Of a stretch of DNA of 64,000 nucleotides, positions 1-7,378 are shown one piece after another. This DNA comes from Nonomuraea dietziae (GTDB lineage Bacteria > Actinomycetota > Actinomycetes > Streptosporangiales > Streptosporangiaceae). The first letter of the stretch is position 1. Each line of letters opens with the position of its first letter. Below the pieces are notes generated by a model. The model was not told the origin of the DNA. It made no database searches and worked only from the letters and a program-made list of their open reading frames with translations. The stretch is from positions 5,704,001-5,768,000 of the forward strand of contig NZ_JACIBV010000001.1 in the NCBI RefSeq assembly GCF_014195505.1, written 5' to 3'. The position numbers were made by a program, and so were the translations under genes.

Positions 1-118
1 TCCGCCAGATGATCTGCACCTGGTCACGCCCGTCGACCTGGCTCAACGCGGCGGCGACGCGCCGCTTGCCGATGTAGCACCAGGGGCACAGGACATCGAC
101 GTAGATCTCCACCTGCAT
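1..118 (-). CDS. DsbA/FrnE-family thiol oxidoreductase, N-terminus only
   Basis: Only the first 39 codons are inside the window; the gene continues beyond position 1. The visible peptide starts with a beta strand (MQVEIYVDVLCPWCYIGKRR) and carries a CPWC thioredoxin-type active site at about residues 11-14, followed by IGKRR. This is typical of the DsbA-like FrnE / 2-hydroxychromene-2-carboxylate isomerase group of cytoplasmic proteins. The ATG at 118 is the only start near the motif, and no signal peptide precedes it. The product is probably a cytoplasmic disulfide oxidoreductase or isomerase; the substrate cannot be told from this fragment. Confidence 0.75.
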   Translation of the reverse strand, partial: MQVEIYVDVLCPWCYIGKRRVAAALSQVDGRDQVQIIWR

Positions 119-194
119 GGGGGTTCCTCTGCTGGAAAACGGATCAGACGATCCGCATTCTGCGACCTCAACCACGCTTGAGATCAAGCCGTGC

Positions 195-1391
195 TCAGAG
201 CTGCTCCATCCGCAGCCAGGCGCGTGAGGGAAGCGGGTGGCCGAACAGGCGGGCGGCGTTGCCGTAGGCGACTCTGGCGATGTCGGCGGGCGGAAGGGTG
301 CCCAGGTTGCGGGCCACCGCCTGCTGCGTGTCGGGCCAGGTCGAGTCGGAGTGCGGGTATCCGCTCTCCAGCAGGACGTGGTCGAGGCCGACGGCCAGCC
401 GTACGCCCGAGAGCGCGTGGTCGTCGAGGGTGCCGAAGAAGAAGTTGCGGCGCAGGACCTCGCTGGGCTTCAGGCCGCCCTCCCACAGCGCCTCGGTGCC
501 CACGGGGTGGTCGAGGGCGTAGTCGGCCCGCTCGGCCAGCATGGGCAGCCAGCCCACGGCTCCCTCGACGACGAGGATGCGCAGGTTGGGGAAGCGCAGC
601 GGCACCCCCGACCAGAGCCAGTCGGCACAGGCGAACATCGCGCTAGCCGGCATGAGCGTGGTGATGGCCTCGATGGGCGTGTCGGGGGAGGGGACCGGCG
701 ACCACGACGAGGCGCCGGTGTGGAGGCAGACGACGGTGCCCGTCTCCTCGCAGGCGGCGAAGAACGGGTCCCAGTGCTGCGTGTGGATCGACGGCAGCCG
801 CAGCCTGGTGGGGAACTCGGGGAAGACGACGGCCTTGAAGCCGCGCGCGGCGTTGGCGCGGATCTCCTTGGCGGCGACCTCGGGGTCGGGCAGCCAGGGC
901 AGCTGCAGGCCGATGATGCGCTCGGGATAGGTGCCGGCCCACACGTCGATGTGCCAGTCGTTCCAGGCCTTGGTCAGCGCGAGGCCGAGCTCCTGGTCGC
1001 GGGTCCTGGCGAACGGCATGCCCGACTGACCGGCGAGCATGCCGGGGAAGCAGAGCGCCGCCCAGATGCCGGCGAGGTCCATGTCCTCGATGCGGGCCTC
1101 GATGTCGTAGCAGCCAGGGCGCATGTCCTCGAACCTGACGGGGTCGAGGGTCCACTGCTCGCGTGGCAGCCCTGCGCCGACGTCGAGCCCCGCGCAGGGG
1201 TAGGTGGCTCCGCCGTACCGCCAGACCTGGTGACCAGCCTCGGTCTCGACCACCTTGGGGGCCGCGTCGGCGTGTTTCGCCGCCACTCGGTCCTCGAAAA
1301 GGTCTGGGGGCTCGATCAGGTGATCATCGGCGGAGATGATCACATAGTCGCGCCGCCTCGGCTCGGGGTCGGGAAGGAGCGGCGTAGTCAC
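195..1391 (-). CDS. Amidohydrolase 2 family TIM-barrel metal-dependent hydrolase
   Basis: A 398-residue protein of the amidohydrolase-2 (PF04909) family, whose members are hydrolases or decarboxylases acting on cyclic or aromatic acids. Visible family marks are the N-terminal ISADDHLIEPPDLF block (about residues 19-32, usual place of the first metal-ligand cluster), a CLHTGASS block near residue 222 (barrel His) and an ESGYPHSDSTWP block near residue 343, corresponding to the family's SDxPHxD segment with the catalytic acidic residue and His. No signal peptide is seen. It lies 76 bp upstream, in its own reading direction, of the DsbA-type gene. Substrate unknown; the family call is firm. Confidence 0.85.
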   Translation of the reverse strand: MTTPLLPDPEPRRRDYVIISADDHLIEPPDLFEDRVAAKHADAAPKVVETEAGHQVWRYGGATYPCAGLDVGAGLPREQWTLDPVRFEDMRPGCYDIEARIEDMDLAGIWAALCFPGMLAGQSGMPFARTRDQELGLALTKAWNDWHIDVWAGTYPERIIGLQLPWLPDPEVAAKEIRANAARGFKAVVFPEFPTRLRLPSIHTQHWDPFFAACEETGTVVCLHTGASSWSPVPSPDTPIEAITTLMPASAMFACADWLWSGVPLRFPNLRILVVEGAVGWLPMLAERADYALDHPVGTEALWEGGLKPSEVLRRNFFFGTLDDHALSGVRLAVGLDHVLLESGYPHSDSTWPDTQQAVARNLGTLPPADIARVAYGNAARLFGHPLPSRAWLRMEQL

Positions 1392-1458
1392 GCAGGCAAC
1401 GGTACGACGTGCGCATCACGTCGAACAAGCCGACTGGTCACCTGTTGGTATCGGGCGC

Positions 1459-2194
1459 TCACCGGGGATCATCCAGGAGTGCGGCCCGCAGCCGCCCGAT
1501 CGTCGCCTGGTCGACATCGAGCACGTCGGCGCAGTAGCGCTCGACGGAGCCGTGCCGCGCGGCCAGGTCGGTGAGGAAATGGCGCATCGCCTCGGCCGGC
1601 GCCATGCCGAACCCCGGCCACAGCGTGGCCTCGGGGTGTCTGGCCTTCCAGTCGGCGATGAAGCGCTCGGTGGCCAAGCCGGTGAGAGCGTAGTCGGCGA
1701 CGATGTCGTCCTCGGCGACGCCGACCAGCGACAGCACCAGCGCCGTGAGGACGCCGGTGCGGTCCTTGCCCGCCGCGCAGTGGACGACGACGGGCGCGCC
1801 GGCCCTCGTCGGCGATGGTCCGGACGGCGAAGCCGAGCCGGTCGGCGCCGTCCTCTGTGACCTCCAGGTACCGGTCGGCCAGGAACCTGCCGACGCCCAG
1901 CTCGGGGTCGTAGGTCTCGACGTTCCACCTGCGGACCTCGACGGGGAGGTTGTGGTAGGTCAGGCCGTCGGCGTCGGGGACGCGGCCCGTGCGCTCGATC
2001 TCGAAGGGGTGGCGCAGATCGAGCACCGTGCGGATCCCGAGGGCCAGGAACCTGTCGAGGTCGTCGCCCGACAGCCAGCCGAGGGAGTCGGCGCGGTAGA
2101 ACCTCCGCCACTGCACGGTCCGCCCGTCGCGGGTGACATACCCGCCGATATCGCGGAAGTTGTGGAGCCGCAGGAATTCGAGATGGCGCGTCAC
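1459..2194 (-). pseudogene. Protein-tyrosine phosphatase (Y_phosphatase3 type), frameshifted
   Basis: The N-terminal frame from ATG 2194 begins MTRHLEFLRLHNFRDIGGY and continues as a tyrosine/serine phosphatase of the bacterial Y_phosphatase3 family up to FAVRTIADEG near 1805. From there the homologous sequence moves to another frame, which reads APVVVHCAAGKDRTG (the HCxxGKDRT active-site loop) and runs in frame to the stop at 1459. One surplus base in the GC run near 1795-1801 explains the shift. Without it the protein would be about 244 residues, normal for the family. It is either a recent disabling mutation just before the catalytic Cys or a sequencing error; with so little decay elsewhere both remain open. 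Confidence 0.8.
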
Positions 2195-2217
2195 GGGAAA
2201 TACCCTACTTTGGGAGC

Positions 2218-2871
2218 ATGGAAGGGCGGCCAGCGGTCAGGACGCCATGGCGGGTCGTGGGACTGGTCGTCCGCGTGGTGCTCCTGTCGATCCTGCTGTG
2301 GGGCGGGTTAGTGAGCGCGCTGAGCACCTTCACCCGCGAGGGGACCATGGAGGAACTACGCGCGGCGCTCGGCGACGGGGACACGGTCGTCTATCTGCCC
2401 CATCCGCGTGAGGTGCGCTGGTCGGACGGACCCTTCGGCTGGCGCAGGCTGCCGTTGGACGATTCCAGGAGCGTTCGCGAGATCGACCGCCTGCTCGACG
2501 CCGCCGGGCCGCCGGGCGCCACTGTGGTGCGCGCCGACCATGACAGCTGGCCGCCCGACTGGTTCGAGGACGTGCCCGCCCGTCACGCCTGGCTGGTGCC
2601 GCTCGCCTGGTTCGGCACCCTGCTCGCCATGCTGGCCAGGTCGAGGCCGCGCTACGCCAACAGGTGGGGCTGGTTCTGGATGTTCTCCGTCGGAGGCATC
2701 GGCGCGCCCCTCTACCTGCTACTGGAGCCGCAGCCGATCTGGGCGGCCATGGACGGGCCGATGCCGCCCGCCCGCTCACGCCTCGACGGAGGGAGCGGCT
2801 GTCTTGTGGCGATCCTGCTCGCCTTCGTCAGCGGGCTGGGTATCGCCGGGCTCTCCGGCCTGTTCGGCTGA
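2218..2871 (+). CDS. Hypothetical membrane protein, four predicted TM segments
   Basis: A 217-residue protein of no family I recognise. It has an N-terminal hydrophobic segment (about residues 13-35), then a roughly 90-residue polar region that is probably extracytoplasmic, then hydrophobic segments at about 124-139, 148-170 and 194-216. It starts at an ATG at 2218, 23 bp from the divergent phosphatase start. Its last 96 bp overlap the convergent SURF1 gene. The layout recalls actinobacterial DUF-type membrane proteins with an external loop, but no catalytic motif is visible. Confidence 0.65.
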   Translation: MEGRPAVRTPWRVVGLVVRVVLLSILLWGGLVSALSTFTREGTMEELRAALGDGDTVVYLPHPREVRWSDGPFGWRRLPLDDSRSVREIDRLLDAAGPPGATVVRADHDSWPPDWFEDVPARHAWLVPLAWFGTLLAMLARSRPRYANRWGWFWMFSVGGIGAPLYLLLEPQPIWAAMDGPMPPARSRLDGGSGCLVAILLAFVSGLGIAGLSGLFG

Positions 2872-3612
2872 CCTGTCCTTCACCTCGCGCCTGATCATCA
2901 GCAGCCACCCGCCGACGGCCACCCCGATGAACAGCCACCACTGGATGCCGTAGGCGAAGTTGAGGCCGCCACCGGCGCCCACGTCGGGCGGGGGCACGGG
3001 CTCGGGCGCAGGCGAGATCGCGGGCCGCTGCTCGGTCAGCGAGACGTACCCGTCCACCAGCTCGTACGGCAGGCCCTTGCCGATGGCCTCGGCGTTGATC
3101 AGCAGCACCTGGCCAGGGGGCAGCCCGCCGCGATCCCTGATGCCCGAGGAGGCCTCGGTCTCGCTCGGCCGCAGCCGTCCTGTGACGGTCACCTGGCCCG
3201 AAGGAGCGGGGGGCACCTCGGGCAGGGCGTCGGCCGTCGCGCCCGCCTTGACCCAGCCTCTGTTCACGAGCACCGCCTGGCCCTGGCCTGTCACCAGAGG
3301 GGTCAGCACGTAGAAGCCGAGCTGGCTGTTCTGCGTGCGCCTGCGGACCAGCAGCGCGTGGGCGGGGTCGTAGGTGCCCTGGACGGTGACAGTTCTGTAG
3401 CGGTTGCCGTTGTCGACCGCCCCGCCGGGAGCGACGAGCTCGGTGAGAGGAACGGGCTCGGCCTCGAGGTTCCTCGTGACGACGTCGCTGTTGGCCGAGC
3501 GTTCCTCGTAGCGCCCGAACTGCCACTGGCCCAGAAAGACGAAGGCGGGGATGACCAGCAGCACCACCACGTGGAGCGCCAGCCACCTGGGCGTGAGCAG
3601 GAACCGGTACAC
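2776..3612 (-). CDS. SURF1 family cytochrome oxidase biogenesis protein
   Basis: SURF1 proteins assist assembly and heme insertion of cytochrome c oxidase. The sequence has the standard plan: an N-terminal TM helix after YRFLLTPRW (about residues 8-26), the GxWQFGRYEER segment, a large external domain with LVNRGWVKAG and a C-terminal TM helix in the YGIQWWLFIGVAVGGWLL segment. The GTG at 3612 is chosen because actinobacterial SURF1 proteins usually begin with YRFLL; another GTG at 3636 would add eight residues. The charged tail after the last TM overlaps the convergent gene ending at 2871. Confidence 0.9.
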   Translation of the reverse strand: MYRFLLTPRWLALHVVVLLVIPAFVFLGQWQFGRYEERSANSDVVTRNLEAEPVPLTELVAPGGAVDNGNRYRTVTVQGTYDPAHALLVRRRTQNSQLGFYVLTPLVTGQGQAVLVNRGWVKAGATADALPEVPPAPSGQVTVTGRLRPSETEASSGIRDRGGLPPGQVLLINAEAIGKGLPYELVDGYVSLTEQRPAISPAPEPVPPPDVGAGGGLNFAYGIQWWLFIGVAVGGWLLMIRREVKDRSAEQAGEPGDTQPADEGEQDRHKTAAPSVEA

Positions 3613-3728
3613 GTCTTCAGGGTAGGCACTCCCCACACCGGTCCCGCACCGAACCCGGGACAGAGAGCGCGGTCATCGTCTACGGTCGGGATTTGTCTCC
3701 CCATTCCCCTCAGGAGCTGCACCTCTTC

Positions 3729-4367
3729 ATGGCCGTGCTCACCGCGCCTCACGCGGTCGTCATGCCGCGCATGTCGGCGATCCTCCGGCATGCCGCGCCC
3801 AGGGTCCTCGAAAGCATGATCATGCCGGTCGCCTCGTTCTATCTGGGGCTGATCGTGGCCGGCATCCCCGGCGGCATCGCGGCGATGGTCCTGTGGGTCT
3901 ACGGCGGCGCGGGCTGGCGGCTGGTGAAGCGCTCCGACGTGCCGGGCTCGGTGCTCCTGGCCGCCCTGATGGTCACCGTACGGCTGGTGCTCGCGGTGGT
4001 CTTCCACGACCCGAAGTGGTTCTTCCTCATCCCCACGCTGGGCATCTTCTGCGCCAGCGCCACCTTCCTGTGCACGACGAGGGCGCGCAGGCCGATGCTC
4101 CAGCGGGTGGCGGCCGACCTGGTGCCCATGCCCGACGAGGTCCAGCGGCATCCGCTGATGCGCCGCTTCTTCGCCCGCCAGTCGCTCCTGTGGGGAGGCG
4201 CGCAGCTGCTCAACGGCACCTTCACCCTGTGGATGCTGTTCCACGAGGCCATGGGCGTCTTCCTGGTCGTCCGCACGGCCGGCGTGGCCCTGCTCCTGGG
4301 CGGCGTGGCCCTCGGGTCGGTGCTCGACTTCCGCAGGACCCTAGGCGCTCTTCAGCTTCGCCCCTGA
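3729..4367 (+). CDS. VC0807-like multi-pass membrane protein
   Basis: A membrane protein of about 212 residues with six likely hydrophobic segments, resembling the VC0807 / septation-protein-A-like family of unknown function. Recognisable elements are a helix-rich start (SFYLGLIVAGIPGGIAAMVL), a WFFLIPTLGIFCASATFL helix and the charged R-x-F-x-R-Q-S-LLWGG turn before the last helix pair. The ATG at 3729 is preferred because an AGGAG lies 13 bp upstream; a TTG at 3693 would add 12 residues. The last 27 bp overlap the convergent HxlR gene. Confidence 0.7.
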   Translation: MAVLTAPHAVVMPRMSAILRHAAPRVLESMIMPVASFYLGLIVAGIPGGIAAMVLWVYGGAGWRLVKRSDVPGSVLLAALMVTVRLVLAVVFHDPKWFFLIPTLGIFCASATFLCTTRARRPMLQRVAADLVPMPDEVQRHPLMRRFFARQSLLWGGAQLLNGTFTLWMLFHEAMGVFLVVRTAGVALLLGGVALGSVLDFRRTLGALQLRP

Positions 4368-4808
4368 GCCCGGCAGCGCCGTCACCTCACGCGGGCCCTC
4401 CACCTCGTGCCCGTCCGCGCACCTGAAGTGCTGCTCGAGCGCGGCGCCGCAGTCGCGGTGCGTGAGCAGGACGGGCGGCCCGTCGTCGTCGGCCACGTAC
4501 TTGTCGCCCCAGTGCATCAGCGCGACCAGGATCGGATAGAGGTCGCGACCCTTCTGCGTGAGGCGGTACTCGTCACGCTGGCGCTGCCCAGGGTCGCGGT
4601 AGGGCACCTTGCGCAGGAGCCCCTCGTCCACCAGGCGGTTCAGCCGCGCGCTCAGCACCTGGCGCGGGGCGCCCGTGACGGCCTGCATGTCGGCGAAGCG
4701 CCGTATGCCGCTGAACGCCTCGCGGAGCACCAGGAAGGTCCACTTCTCCCCGACGATGTCCAGGGTCCGCTCGATCGAGCAGTTGTCCACCCGGATGCGC
4801 ACGCTCAT
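4341..4808 (-). CDS. HxlR family transcriptional regulator
   Basis: A 155-residue winged-helix DNA-binding protein. The start NCSIERTLDIVGEKWTFLVLRE is the hallmark of HxlR/YodB regulators (Cys near residue 9, then the IVGEKW motif). The wing region, YRLTQKGRDLYPIL, follows at about residues 80-95. The C-terminal third carries extra cysteines (HRDCGAALEQHFRCADGHE), an extension seen in several actinobacterial HxlR proteins that might sense redox state or electrophiles (inference). It diverges from a GNAT gene across 70 bp containing two matched inverted repeats that are probably its operators. No purine-rich RBS precedes the ATG at 4808. Confidence 0.9.
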   Translation of the reverse strand: MSVRIRVDNCSIERTLDIVGEKWTFLVLREAFSGIRRFADMQAVTGAPRQVLSARLNRLVDEGLLRKVPYRDPGQRQRDEYRLTQKGRDLYPILVALMHWGDKYVADDDGPPVLLTHRDCGAALEQHFRCADGHEVEGPREVTALPGSGAKLKSA

Positions 4809-4833
4809 AGGTGAAGAGTACTTCGCGCGAACG

Positions 4834-4856
4834 CTGAGTCCAATTGACAGACTCAG
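4834..4856. promoter_or_regulatory. Probable HxlR operator 1
   Basis: A perfect inverted repeat, CTGAGT-N11-ACTCAG, extended by matching bases on each side (CGCTGAGTC / GACTCAGCG). It lies 26-48 bp upstream of the HxlR start and 23-45 bp upstream of the GNAT start, so binding would cover the promoter of the latter. The second copy 37 bp away has identical half-sites and identical spacing, which argues for a true operator pair. Confidence 0.75.
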
Positions 4857-4870
4857 CGTGCGACGGAATG

Positions 4871-4893
4871 CTGAGTCTGTGATTGGAACTCAG
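4871..4893. promoter_or_regulatory. Probable HxlR operator 2, overlapping GNAT start
   Basis: Second copy of CTGAGT-N11-ACTCAG. The likely GTG start of the acetyltransferase (4879) lies inside it, and no RBS precedes that start. The transcript is therefore probably leaderless, and a bound regulator would cover its transcription start. Confidence 0.7.
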
Positions 4894-5391
4894 ATCCGTC
4901 CTGCCGGGCCGTACGACGAGGCGCGGATCAGGCGCTTCCTGGTGGGTTTGTCGCTCCACACCCAGACCCTGAGGTTCTTCACCGGGATTCCGTCGCCCAA
5001 GGACGCCCTGGTGCGCGCGCTGCTGGCGGTGGACGGCCAGCGCGACGCGATCGTCGCCGAGCGGGACGGTGAGATCATCGGCCACGCGATGAGCTACAGG
5101 GGCGGTCTCGCGGACGTGGAGATCGCGATCGTGGTCACCGACGAGTGGCAGGGTCGCGGCCTCGGGCGCAAGCTGATCGCCACGCTCCTCGGCAGGGCCG
5201 CCGGCGCCGGCGCGACGACAGTCGGCATGGACGTCCTCGGCGAGAACAGAAAGGTGCTCAAGCTCATCAGGCGGATGTGGCCGGACGCGAAGATGACAGT
5301 CTCTTCCGGGGCCGTCGAAGTGACCGCTATGATCCAACCGGCCGTGATATTTGCGGAACAACGTTCTGTTGGCCCACCATTGACCTCATGA
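4879..5391 (+). CDS. GNAT family N-acetyltransferase
   Basis: A protein of about 170 residues with the GNAT fold. The acetyl-CoA binding motif A appears as IAIVVTDEWQGRGLGRKLI (Q/R-x-x-G-x-G/A at about residues 93-98). The opening QIRPAGPYDEARIRRFLVGLS matches actinobacterial GNATs that begin right there, so the GTG at 4879 is chosen although the frame stays open further upstream across the antisense HxlR gene. It probably acetylates a small molecule or an amino terminus; substrate unknown. Its promoter region holds the two HxlR-type operators, making it the likely target of the neighbouring regulator. Confidence 0.8.
   Translation: MIGTQIRPAGPYDEARIRRFLVGLSLHTQTLRFFTGIPSPKDALVRALLAVDGQRDAIVAERDGEIIGHAMSYRGGLADVEIAIVVTDEWQGRGLGRKLIATLLGRAAGAGATTVGMDVLGENRKVLKLIRRMWPDAKMTVSSGAVEVTAMIQPAVIFAEQRSVGPPLTS
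5357..5370. promoter_or_regulatory. Possible TetR operator
   Basis: An imperfect palindrome, AACAACGTTCTGTT, with an inner GAAC-N3-GTTC (5356-5366), lies 18-31 bp before the TetR start and inside the end of the GNAT gene. Position and shape fit autoregulation by the following TetR gene. Support is from symmetry alone. Confidence 0.35.
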
Positions 5392-6002
5392 AGACGCACG
5401 TGAGTGGTGCCAAGAACGGACGCGACGGGCGCACCCGCATCATCGAGGGCGCCCTCAGGCGTTTCAGCCAGGACGGGGTCTCCGCCACCACGCTGGCCAG
5501 CCTCCGCGAAGAGAGCGGCGTCAGCGTCGGCAGCTTCTACCACCACTTCGCCAGCAAAGAGCACGTCTTCGGCGTGCTCTACTCGGAGATCCTCAACGCC
5601 TACCAGCAGGCGTTCGTCGCCGAGTTGGTCGGACACCAGGACGCCCGCGCCGGTATCGAGGCGGTCGTGGCCTTCCACATGCGCTGGGCGGGCGAGCACC
5701 CCGAGCGGGCCAGGATCTTGATCAGCGAGCGCCCGCCGCGCAAGAACGAGCCGGGCGGCCCCGAGGTCGCCGAGGCCCGCCGCGCCTTCTTCCGCCAGGT
5801 CGCCGACTGGTGGCGCCCGCACATGAAGAACGGCCTGCTCCAGCCGGTCGCGCCGACGATGTGCTACGTGCTCTGGCTCGGTCCCGCCCAGGAGATGTGC
5901 CGCCTGTGGTTCGCGGGCGCGCACGCCCCGAGCGAGGAGGAGATCAAGGGCCTGGGTCAGGCGGCATGGCAGAGCCTGCGCCAGAGCGACAGGGAGCAAT
6001 GA
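5388..6002 (+). CDS. TetR/AcrR family transcriptional regulator
   Basis: A 204-residue TetR-family repressor. The N-terminal helix-turn-helix is clear (RTRIIEGALRRFSQDGV, then TTLASLREESGVSVGSFYHHFASKEHVF, about residues 15-57). The C-terminal ligand domain contains the ISERPPRKNEPGG segment and is otherwise unassigned. The ATG at 5388 is chosen because the frame upstream is antisense or in the GNAT gene. It ends 34 bp before a co-directional 2-hydroxyacid dehydrogenase, which may be co-transcribed. Confidence 0.85.
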   Translation: MKTHVSGAKNGRDGRTRIIEGALRRFSQDGVSATTLASLREESGVSVGSFYHHFASKEHVFGVLYSEILNAYQQAFVAELVGHQDARAGIEAVVAFHMRWAGEHPERARILISERPPRKNEPGGPEVAEARRAFFRQVADWWRPHMKNGLLQPVAPTMCYVLWLGPAQEMCRLWFAGAHAPSEEEIKGLGQAAWQSLRQSDREQ

Positions 6003-6036
6003 TCCAGGCACCCTCTGTGGTGTTATTGTCGCGATT

Positions 6037-7008
6037 GTGAGACGACCGCGTGCGCTTCTCCTGACCGGCTTGCCGGAGCGCGCCCTCGCGCGGTTGCGCG
6101 AGGTGGCCGACGTGGCCGAGGTCGCCGAAAAACCTCGCCTCGGCTTCTCCGACGAGCAGCTGGCCGACCTGGTGATCGAGACGGGCGCCGGCGTCCTGAT
6201 CGTCGACCACGACGAGGTCCGCCGATGCGTTCTCGACCTTCCCCTCGACATCGTGGCCTGCATGGGCGCCCTCACCACCATCGACCTGGCGCTGGCGGCC
6301 GAGCGCGGCGTGACCGTGCTCCACGACACCGACCAGGACGCCGACGCCGTCGCCGAGCTCACGCTCGCGCTGCTGTTCGCGGTCAGCAGGAACATCGTCA
6401 CCGCCGACAGAGAGGTACGGCGGGGCACGGCAGGCCGCAAGAGGGTGCCGGCCGCCGAGCGCTACCGGGGTTCGCGGCTGTCGGGCCGTACGTTCGGCGT
6501 GGTCGGGCTCGGCAGGGTGGGCAGGGCCGTGCAGTGGCGCGCCCAGGGGCTCGGGATGCGGGTGATCGCCTGCGACCCCCACGTGCCCGAGGCCACCCAC
6601 ACCCTGCCCCAGCTGCTGTCGGAGGCCGACGTCGTGTCGCTGCACGTGCCGGTGACCGTCGAGACCAGAGGGTTCATCGGCGACACCGAGCTGGCGTCGA
6701 TGCGGCCTGGAGCGATCTACCTGAACACCTCTCGCGGCGCGCTGCACGACATGTCCGCCCTCGTGGACGCGTTGCGATGGGGCCATCTCGGCGGGGCGGG
6801 GCTCGACCACTTCGAAGGCGAGTGGCTGGACCCCGCGCACCCGCTGGCCAGGCTGCCCAACGTCGTGCTGACCCCGCACCTGGGCCAGGCCACGGGCGAG
6901 ACGGCCGAGGACAGGGCGGAGTCGATCGTGGAGGACATCGCCAGGCTCCTGCGCGGCGAGGCGCCCAGGCACGCCTGCACGCCCGTGGGCGCGCGCGTCA
7001 CCGCCTAG
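6037..7008 (+). CDS. D-isomer 2-hydroxyacid dehydrogenase (NAD-dependent)
   Basis: A 323-residue NAD(P)-dependent dehydrogenase of the D-2-hydroxyacid family, which includes phosphoglycerate, glyoxylate and hydroxypyruvate reductases. It shows the Rossmann motif GLGRVGRAV (about 157-165), the catalytic Arg in LNTSRG (about 229-233), an acidic residue in the DHFEGEWLDP stretch and the catalytic His in LTPHLGQ (about 278-283). It starts with GTG at 6037 and has no ACT domain, so it is not a full-length SerA. The final 11 bp overlap the convergent zinc-ribbon gene. Confidence 0.88.
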   Translation: MRRPRALLLTGLPERALARLREVADVAEVAEKPRLGFSDEQLADLVIETGAGVLIVDHDEVRRCVLDLPLDIVACMGALTTIDLALAAERGVTVLHDTDQDADAVAELTLALLFAVSRNIVTADREVRRGTAGRKRVPAAERYRGSRLSGRTFGVVGLGRVGRAVQWRAQGLGMRVIACDPHVPEATHTLPQLLSEADVVSLHVPVTVETRGFIGDTELASMRPGAIYLNTSRGALHDMSALVDALRWGHLGGAGLDHFEGEWLDPAHPLARLPNVVLTPHLGQATGETAEDRAESIVEDIARLLRGEAPRHACTPVGARVTA

Positions 7009-7285
7009 GAACGTGCCAGTGGCGGCGGTCGAGGGTGATGTCGAGGGCGATCTCGTGCCGGTGGCGCCGCAGACCGGGAACCCGCACCCTGTCGTGGACG
7101 TCGAAGCGGCCGTGCCCGGCGGTGCCGAAGCCGAGCTCACCGGTGAAGACCCGCAGGTCGTCGCGGTTGCCGCAGCTCGGACACGTCCACGCGACCCTGT
7201 CGAGTCCGCGGTCGTAGTCGGAGCAGGCGCTGAAGTACTCCTCGGGCCTGAACCTGGTCTCGCAGGCGAGGCAGGGAAGCAGCAT
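6998..7285 (-). CDS. Small zinc-ribbon protein
   Basis: A 95-residue protein starting MLLPCLACETRFRPEEYFSA. Two CxxC pairs (CLAC at about 5-8 and CPSC at about 35-38) form a likely zinc ribbon, followed by a basic His/Arg-rich tail ending LDRRHWHVPRR. A GGAGG lies 11 bp before the ATG at 7285. The frame is open far upstream, but that part is the shadow of the methyltransferase on the other strand. Function unknown; single-domain zinc ribbons of this size can be DNA, RNA or protein adaptors. Confidence 0.65.
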   Translation of the reverse strand: MLLPCLACETRFRPEEYFSACSDYDRGLDRVAWTCPSCGNRDDLRVFTGELGFGTAGHGRFDVHDRVRVPGLRRHRHEIALDITLDRRHWHVPRR

Positions 7286-7378
7286 CGGTTCCGTTTCCTC
7301 CGGCGCAGTTGTGGTGCACAAGGAGTATGACAGACGTAACGGTGCGATTACCCTCAGTCTCGGATCTAGGATGAGCGG

